Source: an uncultured Clostridia bacterium (lineage in GTDB: Bacteria > Bacillota > Clostridia > TANB77 > CAG-508). Taken from it: 64,000 bases of DNA. Below are positions 25,706 through 33,984 of this stretch, piece after piece. Location of the stretch: NCBI GenBank assembly GCA_948530865.1, contig CAOTKV010000003.1:62001-126000 (forward strand), given 5' to 3'. Position numbers and translations under genes: made by a program. Position 1 is the first letter of the stretch, and the number at the start of each line of letters is the position of its first letter. A model generated the notes under the pieces. The model was not told the DNA's origin. It searched no databases and worked only from the letters and a program-made list of their open reading frames with translations.

Positions 25706-26572
25706 CTATTTAGAGTTTTTATTATCTTTATTATAATTTACACCTTTTACAATAATTTCCATACTAAGCACATTCATAGCTGTTAAATTTTCAATCTCTC
25801 TTATTATTTTCTTCTTTAATAAAAGCATTGTTTCATTAATATTATATCCAAATTCTATTATAACTTCTATATAAATATAAATTCCATCATTAAAACCTTC
25901 GTGTTTTTTTACTATAGTTCTATATATTTTATTTACGCCTTTAGTTTTGTCTGCAACACAATCTATAATTTGTTTAAATACTGTATCTGAAATTTTAAAA
26001 TTTCCCATATAACTAAATGTAGGTCTTATAATTGATTTTTCAGAAACATATGGCACATTCCCTTTTCCAGTTGATTTAAATATTTGAAGTGGATCTAATA
26101 AATAACCTGAAAAATCTTTTTTTATTGCAAATGTTGGAACTGGTATAACATGTTTTCCTTGAGTAACTCTCACATTTCTAGCAGTTGCCATTTCTTCTTC
26201 AGTTGCAACATCTGTTATATATATAGTTTCAGAAACTGGTGGAAATCCAAGATTACTTGCTATTCTACTTACCATTTCATCTGAAGTTCCAAGTATTAAG
26301 ATACTTTCAGGCTTCTTCTTTTTTATTACTGTTTGTATTTCCTTTTTTCTATCTTCATTTTGAAATAATGCATTTCTTACAGTTTCAATTTTAGTTGGAG
26401 CCTTTTTGGCAGAAATTCCAGCTAATACTTCATTTCCACTAATTAAAAGTCCATCATCTATTATATAATTGATTCCTCTTTCATTGGCAACCATTTGAGC
26501 TCTATAACTTTTTCCTGTTCCAGAAGGTCCAACAAAAGCATATACTTTCATTTTATGTGTATCAAATAGCAT
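25706..26572 (-). CDS. P-loop ATPase with C-terminal Asp23-like domain
   Basis: 288 residues. The N-terminal half is a P-loop domain with Walker A FVGPSGTGKSYRAQM (about residues 13-20 for the loop) and a putative Walker B SILILGTSDEM. The C-terminal half (about 195-280), NFKISDTVFKQIIDCVAD followed by GIYIYIEVIIEFGYNI, looks like an Asp23/YloU-type alkaline-shock domain. I know this architecture from clostridial genomes but not an established role. It starts at ATG 26572 with AGGAG upstream and leads a cluster with cmk and plsC. An ATP-dependent regulatory or envelope function is possible. Confidence 0.7.
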   Translation of the reverse strand: MLFDTHKMKVYAFVGPSGTGKSYRAQMVANERGINYIIDDGLLISGNEVLAGISAKKAPTKIETVRNALFQNEDRKKEIQTVIKKKKPESILILGTSDEMVSRIASNLGFPPVSETIYITDVATEEEMATARNVRVTQGKHVIPVPTFAIKKDFSGYLLDPLQIFKSTGKGNVPYVSEKSIIRPTFSYMGNFKISDTVFKQIIDCVADKTKGVNKIYRTIVKKHEGFNDGIYIYIEVIIEFGYNINETMLLLKKKIIREIENLTAMNVLSMEIIVKGVNYNKDNKNSK

Positions 26573-26657
26573 AATTATCTCCTACAAAATTTCTTTGTTT
26601 GTTATTATATCAAATAAAGAAAAAAAAGTCTAGTAAACAATTATAAACGTAAAGAAA

Positions 26658-26687
26658 TCCCCAGAAACCATACATGGCTTCTGGGGA
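26658..26687 (-). terminator. Terminator of the third island gene
   Basis: A 13-base stem TCCCCAGAAACCA/TGGCTTCTGGGGA with one mismatch and a four-base loop is followed on the minus strand by TTTCTTTACG. It lies 35 bases beyond the stop of the gene at 26722. Confidence 0.8.
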
Positions 26688-26721
26688 AAAGTTCAATATA
26701 TTTATTTATGCTCTAATACTA

Positions 26722-27408
26722 TTACTCTTTCCGAAGCAGTGGAGCAATAACACCAGCAACATTCCTGAAGTCTGTGGTAAGCGGATTAAACTTTCGAAGT
26801 GCAGTAATCGCTTTAAAAACCTTCTGCGGTTCCACATATACAAATTTTCCACCTTCAATAAACTTTACAACTCCGAGTTCAACAACTTCAGGCGAAAGAA
26901 CAACATTAGGATAAGCATCACGCACACGTGCATTCAATCTATCCCAGTCATCGTGCAGTTTCTGAGTTTCAGTCTTTCTCAGCTCATCAATATCCACAGT
27001 TCCATTATTTTGCTCGATAACAGCTTTGAATTTTTCATCAATATCGAGCAAACTGTATACCAGCAAATCTGTAAGTAAATGCCAAAAGTATCCTTTGTAA
27101 AAAGCATTTGTCCTATCTTCTTTAGACAAATCTTTCCAAAATTCCCATACTCCTGGCTGACTGCTTGCACCATAATGCAAGCCTTCAAGACTACCAATTT
27201 TCTCTTTCTGTCCAATCCGAGTTACAAGAACATCGTACTCTGGCATTTCAGGTGTTTTCATAGAATTATACTTTTCAAGTGCACCATCTTCTCCATACAT
27301 TTTGTAATGTTTTTTCAAAATATCTGGTGCTTCTACACCACGTAGAAAAGTTAAATTCTCCCGAGCTTCAGGTCGACATGCTGCATAATGAATGTAGTAT
27401 CCAGGCAT
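26722..27408 (-). CDS. Zinc-dependent phospholipase C-like protein, foreign-looking island gene
   Basis: About 228 residues without signal peptide. The start MPGYYIHYAAC, the central FYKGYFWHLLTDLLVYSLLD and the histidine and aspartate positions (YIHY, HLLTD, LHDDWD) resemble the hydrolase family annotated as zinc-dependent phospholipase C in Lachnospiraceae; the catalytic set is not proven. ATG 27408 has GGAG seven bases upstream. It is GC-richer than its neighbours and uses three in-frame CGG codons (27361-27363, 27217-27219, 26731-26733), two of them in the NNT-CGG-A context. It has its own consensus promoter and terminator. Confidence 0.7.
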   Translation of the reverse strand: MPGYYIHYAACRPEARENLTFLRGVEAPDILKKHYKMYGEDGALEKYNSMKTPEMPEYDVLVTRIGQKEKIGSLEGLHYGASSQPGVWEFWKDLSKEDRTNAFYKGYFWHLLTDLLVYSLLDIDEKFKAVIEQNNGTVDIDELRKTETQKLHDDWDRLNARVRDAYPNVVLSPEVVELGVVKFIEGGKFVYVEPQKVFKAITALRKFNPLTTDFRNVAGVIAPLLRKE

Positions 27409-27475
27409 ATATATTCTCCTTTCTTTACACACGCACTAACTAAAAAGTAGTGCTAACAACATTTACAACGCAAGT

Positions 27476-27504
27476 AGTATAACAGCATTTTTTTTCATTG
27501 TCAA
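27476..27504 (-). promoter_or_regulatory. Consensus sigma-A promoter of the third island gene
   Basis: On the minus strand TTGACA (27504-27499), 17 bases and TATACT (27481-27476). The -35 box begins only seven bases after the stop of the short TasA-like gene, so the island boundary is abrupt. Confidence 0.8.
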
Positions 27505-27511
27505 CATACTT

Positions 27512-27703
27512 TTAATATTTTATTCTTGCTTCAAATCTCCACTTAGCAAGTCCACTTTTTATTTTGGTTTGTGACTCTCCAAAATATGTATTTTTTAGAA
27601 TATAAAATTTTTCTCCACTTCTAAAACTTGTTGTAAAAATAAGTAAAACTAAAAATACTAATATTAAAAGTTTTACAATTAACTCTTTTTTATAATTTTT
27701 CAT
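27512..27703 (-). CDS. Short TasA/camelysin-like N-terminal protein, probably truncated
   Basis: 63 residues. A basic start and one hydrophobic segment (about 8-27) are followed by SGLAKWRFEARIKY. This mirrors the N-terminus of the TasA-like protein at 28340-28921, where the same region reads KSIARWNF, so it looks like the first part of a SipW-dependent matrix protein that has lost its beta domain. Its ATG overlaps the signal peptidase stop (ATGA). The frame ends just before the promoter of the third island, which suggests truncation by the insertion. It could also be a natural small paralogue. Confidence 0.55.
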   Translation of the reverse strand: MKNYKKELIVKLLILVFLVLLIFTTSFRSGEKFYILKNTYFGESQTKIKSGLAKWRFEARIKY

Positions 27704-28182
27704 TCTTTCACATCCTTACTTATAAAATAAAAATATATATTTATCACAATAAATAACACTATATAAATTACAACTAACGGTTTTAAAATAAATATTATGA
27801 AAAAGCCAATTAATTTTGAATGATAAATAACTTTACCTTTTATACTAGATTTTAAAACTTCTTCATCATTTATATTATTTGCATCACCTTTTAAAATAAA
27901 CCCCTTTTCTGTCTCGCCTACAATTCTATGTGTTACAAACGAATTGTCTAAATCTTTATATGTAACTATATCATTCTTTTTATAATTCTTATCTTCAGTA
28001 ATTACTATTAGTTCACCACTCCTTATTTCTGGTTCCATGCTTCCTGATGTAACTATAAAAAATGATTTTCCAAATATTTTTATCAAATCTTCTTTTAAAA
28101 TTATTTTTGAGTAAAATATATTAAAACCTATAGTTACTATAAAAATAATTAATATTATACTTATTAAAATTTTTATTTTCAT
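27700..28182 (-). CDS. sipW: SipW-type signal peptidase I
   Basis: 160 residues. An N-terminal membrane anchor is followed by IVTSGSMEPEIRSGELIVI with the catalytic serine, SFVTHRIVGE in which histidine replaces the usual lysine (ER/SipW-type Ser-His dyad), GDANNIND, and a C-terminal membrane helix. SipW cleaves TasA/camelysin-type precursors. It sits directly downstream of a TasA-like gene, the classical tasA-sipW association of biofilm fibre systems. An RNA hairpin separates the two. Confidence 0.88.
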   Translation of the reverse strand: MKIKILISIILIIFIVTIGFNIFYSKIILKEDLIKIFGKSFFIVTSGSMEPEIRSGELIVITEDKNYKKNDIVTYKDLDNSFVTHRIVGETEKGFILKGDANNINDEEVLKSSIKGKVIYHSKLIGFFIIFILKPLVVIYIVLFIVINIYFYFISKDVKE

Positions 28183-28201
28183 TTTCCTCCTTTAGAGGGT
28201 A

Positions 28202-28249
28202 AAACCTTCTGCTAAAAACATATCTCAATTTATTCTTAGCAGAGGGTTT
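28202..28249 (-). promoter_or_regulatory. RNA hairpin between tasA-like gene and sipW
   Basis: On the minus strand AAACCCTCTGCTAA and TTAGCAGAAGGTTT form a 14-base stem with one mismatch around a 20-base loop, just before the sipW ribosome binding site. A short frame starts at ATG 28252 after AGGGGG and overlaps the hairpin. It may reduce sipW expression relative to the fibre gene. No T-run follows, so full termination is unlikely. Confidence 0.45.
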
Positions 28250-28339
28250 CATAAATCCCCCTGCTTTTAATATATAAAGTTTTATAAGATTTTATTGGCA
28301 ATAACCATCTTTTGTACTTGTATAGAAAGGTAATTTTGC

Positions 28340-28921
28340 TTATACATTGGCTTGTTTTCCAATTATTTGGATATTAAAGCCACATTCTAAAGATGAACTT
28401 TTATTGTTCAGATTTAAAGTTCCATCTTCGCTATCTATCAATGTCTCATCTGTTTCATTAAAAGGCCAATTCCAATGAACTACTACTATTCTTTTTTGAT
28501 TATTAGCTTCAACAGGAATTATTCCATTTAAATTTTCAACTGCTATTTGAGAAAATGAATTTTTTTCTTCTGTTTTTATACTATTTCCTTTTTCATCTTT
28601 TGTTTCTGCATAAAATTTCATATTTCTTGGAATATTCATTTCATTTTCTACAATAATTTGATATTCAACTGGAACCTCAGAATCAGTAGCATCTACTTCA
28701 ATTTCAAATTGACCACTAGAGCCAGGAGCAATCTTTTCTGTTGATAAATTTACATTTGCACCTGCATTTTTAGAATTGAAATTCCATCTAGCAATACTCT
28801 TTTGAACAGAACCTATGTTTATAGATTTATAATACCTAGCAAATGTATAGCCAGCTAAAAACATAGTTAGAATTAATGATATACAAATTAATACTCCTAT
28901 TACTCTTTTATTAATTTTCAT
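28340..28921 (-). CDS. TasA/camelysin-like matrix protein (SipW-dependent)
   Basis: 193 residues. A SipW-type signal (NKRVIGVLICISLILTMFLAGYTFARYY) is followed by KSIARWNFNSKNAGA and a beta-rich domain with IAPGSSGQFEIEVDATDSEV and PVEYQIIVENEMNIP, as in TasA/CalY fibre proteins. After cleavage by the adjacent SipW it would form extracellular fibres or a spore-coat or biofilm component. It has AAAGGAGG four bases from ATG and a long untranslated leader from a good promoter, consistent with high or regulated expression. Confidence 0.82.
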   Translation of the reverse strand: MKINKRVIGVLICISLILTMFLAGYTFARYYKSINIGSVQKSIARWNFNSKNAGANVNLSTEKIAPGSSGQFEIEVDATDSEVPVEYQIIVENEMNIPRNMKFYAETKDEKGNSIKTEEKNSFSQIAVENLNGIIPVEANNQKRIVVVHWNWPFNETDETLIDSEDGTLNLNNKSSSLECGFNIQIIGKQANV

Positions 28922-29170
28922 TAAACCTCCTTTTTTATAAAATTTAAGTTAAATATTAAAACTGCATAAAAAAAGAGAATATATCTTTATGTTTTTATTT
29001 AGGGGCATAAAAAACAAACTATCACTTGAATTTTTTTATTTTTCCGTGCTTGGGGGCGCAACAAAAAAAGTTTAATTTTAATATTTAATTTTATTTTTTG
29101 GAAATCTCTAAATACCAGAACGGTATTTATTTTTTTAGATTATTAAATACAGTTAAAATATTTAACTTGT
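28922..29170 (-). other. Long 5' leader of the TasA-like gene
   Basis: About 245 bases between the promoter and the start codon hold no gene. On the minus strand there is a 7-base stem-loop AAATACC-GTTCT-GGTATTT (29110-29128) and an unusual GC-rich patch, TTGCGCCCCCAAGCACGG (about 29042-29061). I could not match it to a known riboswitch class. It may be a structured regulatory leader. Confidence 0.35.
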
Positions 29171-29175
29171 TTGGA

Positions 29176-29204
29176 ATTATAACATCATATTTTTACTTTG
29201 TAAA
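29176..29204 (-). promoter_or_regulatory. Promoter of the tasA-sipW operon
   Basis: On the minus strand TTTACA (29204-29199), 17 bases and TATAAT (29181-29176). It is about 255 bases before the first start codon and just after the glgP terminator. Confidence 0.6.
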
Positions 29205-29234
29205 TACTTTTTTAAAATTTTTTTCAAAAAATTT

Positions 29235-29262
29235 AAGAGAATGCATTTTTATGCATTCTCTT
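29235..29262 (-). terminator. Terminator after glgP
   Basis: A perfect 12-base stem AAGAGAATGCAT/ATGCATTCTCTT with a four-base loop lies six bases after the glgP stop, followed on the minus strand by AAATTTTTTG. Confidence 0.75.
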
Positions 29263-29268
29263 TGCTTT

Positions 29269-31830
29269 TTATTTTGTTATCCATTTAACTAAATTTAAGT
29301 TTTCTGAATCCATTAACATTTCATGTTTTGGCATAACTCTAAATGTATATCCAAAGTTACCACCAGTTTTTAAATCTATTACAGCTTCATAACTATATCT
29401 ATGTTCTTCCAGATTTTCAGAAATTTTATTCATTGTACATGTATAAACATTTCTAACGCTTCCATTATCTAAAAATTGTCCAAAATATACTTGAATATCT
29501 GTATTAGCTTCATCTATATTTGGAAGATAAACTTCACAATTAACAGTTATTTGTGTTCCTGCTACTAATTTAGCATTATCAACATTTCTATCTTGTTTTA
29601 TTTCTATTTTATCCCAATTTTCTTTTACATTTTGTTTCCATTTTGTAAATCTACCAACTCTTTCTAAATCATCAAAGTAAGCTTTTTTCAAATTACAAAG
29701 TGGCATATAAAGATCATTTACATAGTCTGTAACCATTCTTGCTGTACTATATTTTCCACCTGTTGTTCTTATTGAGTTCTTCATGTACGTTAACCATTCT
29801 TTAGAAACTCCATTTTCATCTTGATTATAGTATGCTGGAATAATTTTATTTTCTAATGTGTGATACAAACTGTTACTATCAGCTTTATCTTGTTCTTCAT
29901 ATGAATCATACTGTGCATTAGTTCCAATTGTCCATCCATTTGTTCCATCATATCCTTCACACCACCATCCATCTAATACACTAAAGTTTACAACACCATT
30001 TACTGATGCTTTTTCTCCTGATGTACCAGAAGCTTCCATTGGTCTTCTAGGATTATTTAACCACACATCAACACCACTTATTAAATATCTTGATACTCCA
30101 ATATTATAGTTTTCAACTAAGAATATTTTTCCTTTAAATTGTGGCATTAAAGAAATTTCATGTATATATTTAATTAAATCTTGACCTTCTTTATCAGCAG
30201 GATGCGCTTTTCCAGCAAATACTAATTGAACTGGTCTTTTTTCATCATTTAATATTTGTGTAAGTCTTGCTATATCTTTAAATATTAATGTTGCTCTTTT
30301 ATATGTTGCAAATCTTCTTGCAAATCCTATAGTTAAAGCTCTTGGATTTAATTTATTAACAACCTCTGCTATTTGATCATATCCAATTCCACTATTAACA
30401 TATCTATCTGTAATGTTTTGTTTTAAAACACCCATCAATTTTTCTTTTCTTGCAATATGCTCAGCCCATAATTTATCATCTGGTATAGTATCAATTTTCT
30501 CCCATGTTGAATCAAGTTCAATTTTATCTTGCCAATATGGTGGTAAATATTCATTAAATAATTCTTTTATATTTGGTGCAAGCCAAGAACAAGTATGAAT
30601 ACCATTTGTTACATAAGTAATTGGTGACTCATCTTCTGCAATATTTGGCCATACATCACTAAATAATTCTCTTGAAACTTCACCATGTAATTTACTTACA
30701 CCATTTTTCTTACCTGCAACTTTTAATGCAAGAATTCCCATGTTAAATCCAGGTTCTAAATCTTCTCCTGGCATACCCATTTTCAAGAATTCTTCTTTAG
30801 AAATTCCAAGTGTATCCCAAAATCCATTAAAGTATTTTTCAACAAGCCATAAATCAAATATATCATTTCCTGCAGGAACTGGTGTATGTGTAGTAAACAC
30901 GGTTTTTACTGTAGCTATTTCTCTAGCCATTTCAAAAGAAATTTGTTTTTCTTTCATTATATTTTTTATTAATTCTAATATTAAGAATGATGAATGTCCT
31001 TCATTCATATGATATACAGAAGGTTCATAACCTAAAGTTTTTAATAATTTAACTCCAGCCATACCTAAAACAATCTCTTGACGAATTCTCATTTCTTTAT
31101 CTCCACCATATAAGCGAAGTGTAATTCCTCTAAAGTCTTCATCATTTTTTTCTATATCAGAATCCATTAAATAAAGTTTTATTCTACCAACATTTATTTG
31201 CCATAATTTTAAATATAATGTTCTTCCATCCATTGGAATATCAATTATTAAATCATCTCCCATATTATCTTTTACAGTACTTATAGGTAAATTATATAAA
31301 TCAATATTATGATATTCTGAACATTGTTCTCCACGAGAATTAATTCTTTGATGAAAATATCCATTTTTATATAATAATCCAACAGCAACAAAAGGTAAAC
31401 CTAAATCACTTGCTGATTTTAAATGATCACCTGATAGAATTCCAAGTCCTCCTGAATATATTGGTAATATTTCATCTAAACCATATTCAGCAGAAAAATA
31501 TGCAATTAAATCATTTTTATTATTTGGATAATTTTTATTGAACCAAGTATCTGAGCTATTTAAATAGCTGTCATAATTGTTAACAACTTTATCATATTCT
31601 TTTAAGAATTTTTGATCATTAACAATTTCTTCAATTCTTTCTTGACTAATCATTTTTAGAAATTTAACTGGATTCTTTTCGCTACATTCCCATAAATCGT
31701 TGTCTATTAGTTTAAATAATCTTAAAAATTCTGAATTCCAAGACCACCATAAATTATTAGCAATTTCTGAAAGTTTTGCTATTCTCGCTGGAAGTTGTGG
31801 AACAACTGTTACTCTATTGAATATATACAT
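29269..31830 (-). CDS. glgP: Alpha-glucan (glycogen/maltodextrin) phosphorylase, GT35
   Basis: 853 residues. It is the longer alpha-glucan phosphorylase type, with an N-terminal DUF3417-like domain (VTVVPQLPARIAKLSEIANN, NNLWWSWNSEFLRLF). It has GGLGILSGDHLKSASDLGLP, FTTHTPVPAGND, YVTNGIHTCSWLAP and the PLP segment EASGTSGEKASVNGVVNFSV, whose lysine carries pyridoxal phosphate. It releases glucose 1-phosphate from storage glucans. It appears monocistronic, with a terminator directly downstream. A C-terminal beta-rich extension (about 750-853) is present as in other members of this subgroup. Confidence 0.93.
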   Translation of the reverse strand: MYIFNRVTVVPQLPARIAKLSEIANNLWWSWNSEFLRLFKLIDNDLWECSEKNPVKFLKMISQERIEEIVNDQKFLKEYDKVVNNYDSYLNSSDTWFNKNYPNNKNDLIAYFSAEYGLDEILPIYSGGLGILSGDHLKSASDLGLPFVAVGLLYKNGYFHQRINSRGEQCSEYHNIDLYNLPISTVKDNMGDDLIIDIPMDGRTLYLKLWQINVGRIKLYLMDSDIEKNDEDFRGITLRLYGGDKEMRIRQEIVLGMAGVKLLKTLGYEPSVYHMNEGHSSFLILELIKNIMKEKQISFEMAREIATVKTVFTTHTPVPAGNDIFDLWLVEKYFNGFWDTLGISKEEFLKMGMPGEDLEPGFNMGILALKVAGKKNGVSKLHGEVSRELFSDVWPNIAEDESPITYVTNGIHTCSWLAPNIKELFNEYLPPYWQDKIELDSTWEKIDTIPDDKLWAEHIARKEKLMGVLKQNITDRYVNSGIGYDQIAEVVNKLNPRALTIGFARRFATYKRATLIFKDIARLTQILNDEKRPVQLVFAGKAHPADKEGQDLIKYIHEISLMPQFKGKIFLVENYNIGVSRYLISGVDVWLNNPRRPMEASGTSGEKASVNGVVNFSVLDGWWCEGYDGTNGWTIGTNAQYDSYEEQDKADSNSLYHTLENKIIPAYYNQDENGVSKEWLTYMKNSIRTTGGKYSTARMVTDYVNDLYMPLCNLKKAYFDDLERVGRFTKWKQNVKENWDKIEIKQDRNVDNAKLVAGTQITVNCEVYLPNIDEANTDIQVYFGQFLDNGSVRNVYTCTMNKISENLEEHRYSYEAVIDLKTGGNFGYTFRVMPKHEMLMDSENLNLVKWITK

Positions 31831-32057
31831 TATATATTCCTCCTTCGTATTTTTTAAAATTTAATTCTTCTGTTATCATAATAATTATTATCTATTAAAA
31901 TCATTTTTTTGTCAATTATTTTCTAAGATTTATTCCTACTTTTATAACTAATCTTTTCGTTTTACATGAACTTTATTTTTTTATTACTTTTCTGTAACAT
32001 TATAGTTTATTTTATAATTCTATTATATAATGAACTATATTATGGGAGGTTTTTTAT

Positions 32058-33545
32058 ATGAAATTAAATACAAATAAAAGGATAATGCTTTGCTCAAAAG
32101 CTTTATATTCAGAGCAATTAAACTGTTATGCAACATTATGTGAATGTTATCAAGCTTTAGCTAAGAAATTAGGATCTAGAGCAACTTCTTTAGATGTTCA
32201 AAAAAGATATTCAAAATATTTAACTTTAGCGTCAAGTGGTGATTTAAGTTTTTTAGAAAAAGAAAATAATTACATATTTTCAGAAACTTATCAAGGTGCT
32301 AGATTTCAACATACTGAATCACAAATATTTAAAGAATATGCTGAACAATGTAAAAAGCTTCGCCAATTTAAAGATGGTGCTGCTATACTTGCAGATGCTT
32401 TTTGTGAAGATGGACCACCTTACCAAGATGCTTTAGATAATTATTCTAAATATATGAGAAAAACATCAAAAGAAACAAGAAATTTTGATAAAGAAATTTC
32501 AGCACACTCACCATCATATATTGGTCATAATTATTATATAAAAAGCCATAATGCAATAAAAACAATAAAAGGTATAGATGCTTCTCATTTAGATGGGCTA
32601 CCTATTTCATTAGAGCTTGCTCCTGAGCAATTTGGTGCCAATATTTCAGGTTTTACTACTATGGAAAAATTAATGGAAACAACAAAACAAGATGCTCATC
32701 AAATAGATACAAAAGAAGAACTTTTAGAATATTCAAAACGTCCTAATATAATTCAAGAAACAGGTTATAGATTTTTTGCTAAAAATCAAAGAGGACTAGC
32801 ACTATCTCTTGCAGCTATGGTAGCAATTGGAGCAGCTGCTGGTATTACTTCTCAGATAAAAACAGCTCATGATTATAATAGTCTAAATATAGATACTTTA
32901 AGTGAAAATGGATATAAATCAGATTTATCTAATAAAACTATTGCTTCAATTCAAAATGTTGAAAAAACATTAAAAGAATTGCAAGAACAAAGTACAATCC
33001 CAACTGAAGATCAATTACGTGATGTTGGCACTACATTAGACGATTTATTTGATGATATTATTCAAGAAAAATTAACACCTTCATTTTTAGAAGCGCATCC
33101 AGAAGCAAAAGATATTAATGTTGAACATTATTATAATTATCAAGATCCAGAAGCCCAATATAAAGCTGTTATAATAACATATACAGATAGCGAAGGTAAT
33201 AAAAAAGAAGAAAGAGTTACTAATTTTTCTACTGCAAGTTTGTTTTCTTCACATGATATGGAAAAGGTATTTGAACATGAGTATGATATTGATGGGTCAT
33301 ATGGCGATATAGGAAGCATTTTCTCTACACCTGGTAATTATATTGAAAATGGAAAAGATGTTAAAGATGTATTAAAAGGATATAGTAAAAACCTTGAGTT
33401 TATGAAACATCTTTCAGCAGTAGAATTAAATTATAAAGATGGTAATTTATTTGGAATTATGCCTTCTTCAATAAAATCAGATATTCCTGAAAAAACAGAT
33501 AAATCTTCTCAAGATAATAGAAATGTTGATGATGAAGAAAGATAA
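32058..33545 (+). CDS. Unknown membrane-anchored protein
   Basis: 495 residues. ATG 32058 is preceded by GGGAGG. An N-terminal alpha-helical half is followed by one transmembrane segment (about residues 244-265, LALSLAAMVAIGAAAGITSQI) and a mixed C-terminal half, ending in a charged tail (KTDKSSQDNRNVDDEER). The N-terminal half has no signal peptide, so it is probably cytoplasmic and the C-terminal half outside, or the reverse. Cysteines occur only in the first third. I recognise no domain. It stands alone on the plus strand and ends at a shared terminator with cdd. Confidence 0.7.
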   Translation: MKLNTNKRIMLCSKALYSEQLNCYATLCECYQALAKKLGSRATSLDVQKRYSKYLTLASSGDLSFLEKENNYIFSETYQGARFQHTESQIFKEYAEQCKKLRQFKDGAAILADAFCEDGPPYQDALDNYSKYMRKTSKETRNFDKEISAHSPSYIGHNYYIKSHNAIKTIKGIDASHLDGLPISLELAPEQFGANISGFTTMEKLMETTKQDAHQIDTKEELLEYSKRPNIIQETGYRFFAKNQRGLALSLAAMVAIGAAAGITSQIKTAHDYNSLNIDTLSENGYKSDLSNKTIASIQNVEKTLKELQEQSTIPTEDQLRDVGTTLDDLFDDIIQEKLTPSFLEAHPEAKDINVEHYYNYQDPEAQYKAVIITYTDSEGNKKEERVTNFSTASLFSSHDMEKVFEHEYDIDGSYGDIGSIFSTPGNYIENGKDVKDVLKGYSKNLEFMKHLSAVELNYKDGNLFGIMPSSIKSDIPEKTDKSSQDNRNVDDEER

Positions 33546-33548
33546 AAA

Positions 33549-33575
33549 GCCGAGAATAAAATTCTCGACTTTTTT
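33549..33575. terminator. Bidirectional terminator between the unknown gene and cdd
   Basis: GCCGAGAAT/ATTCTCGAC forms a nine-base stem with a three-base loop (one G-U pair) and has T-runs on both strands (CTTTTTTA on plus, CTTTTTAT on minus). It lies between the convergent stops at 33545 and 33583. Confidence 0.85.
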
Positions 33576-33582
33576 ATTATGT

Positions 33583-33975
33583 TCATATTTTGAATCCATA
33601 TGGTAATAATTCTTTCATTGTATATTCTTCAACTTTTTTATCATATACTGTATATATTTTAAAGTTTTCATCTACAAATTCACTCATAAATTGTCTACAA
33701 TATCCACAAGGTAAGCATTGTTCTGGTGCTTTATCTTTTGGTCCTCCAATTACTACTATACAATCAAATTCTCTTTCACCTTCTGATATTGCTTTTACAA
33801 AAGCTGTTCTTTCTGCACAAATACTTTGAATTCCAGAATTTTCAATATTACATCCATAATATCTTTTTCCATTTTTACATCTTAAAGTTGCACCTACAGT
33901 ATATCCTGAATGTGGCGCATATGCCCTTGTTCTAGCATCAGTTGCAAGCATAATTTCATCTTTTATATTAATCAT
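33583..33975 (-). CDS. cdd: Cytidine deaminase
   Basis: 130 residues of the small tetrameric CDA family. It has CNIENSGIQSICAERTAFVK with the zinc-binding cysteine and catalytic glutamate, and LPCGYCRQFMSEF with the other two zinc cysteines. It deaminates cytidine and deoxycytidine to the uridine forms for pyrimidine salvage. It follows ylmH by nine bases in a dxs-ylmH-cdd operon and ends at a strong bidirectional terminator. Confidence 0.95.
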   Translation of the reverse strand: MINIKDEIMLATDARTRAYAPHSGYTVGATLRCKNGKRYYGCNIENSGIQSICAERTAFVKAISEGEREFDCIVVIGGPKDKAPEQCLPCGYCRQFMSEFVDENFKIYTVYDKKVEEYTMKELLPYGFKI

Positions 33976-33984
33976 GTTTACCTC

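Noticed and set aside
20624..27504. Prophage or integrative element spanning the islands
   Set aside because: No integrase, transposase, direct repeats or att-like sites are visible, and host housekeeping genes lie between the islands.
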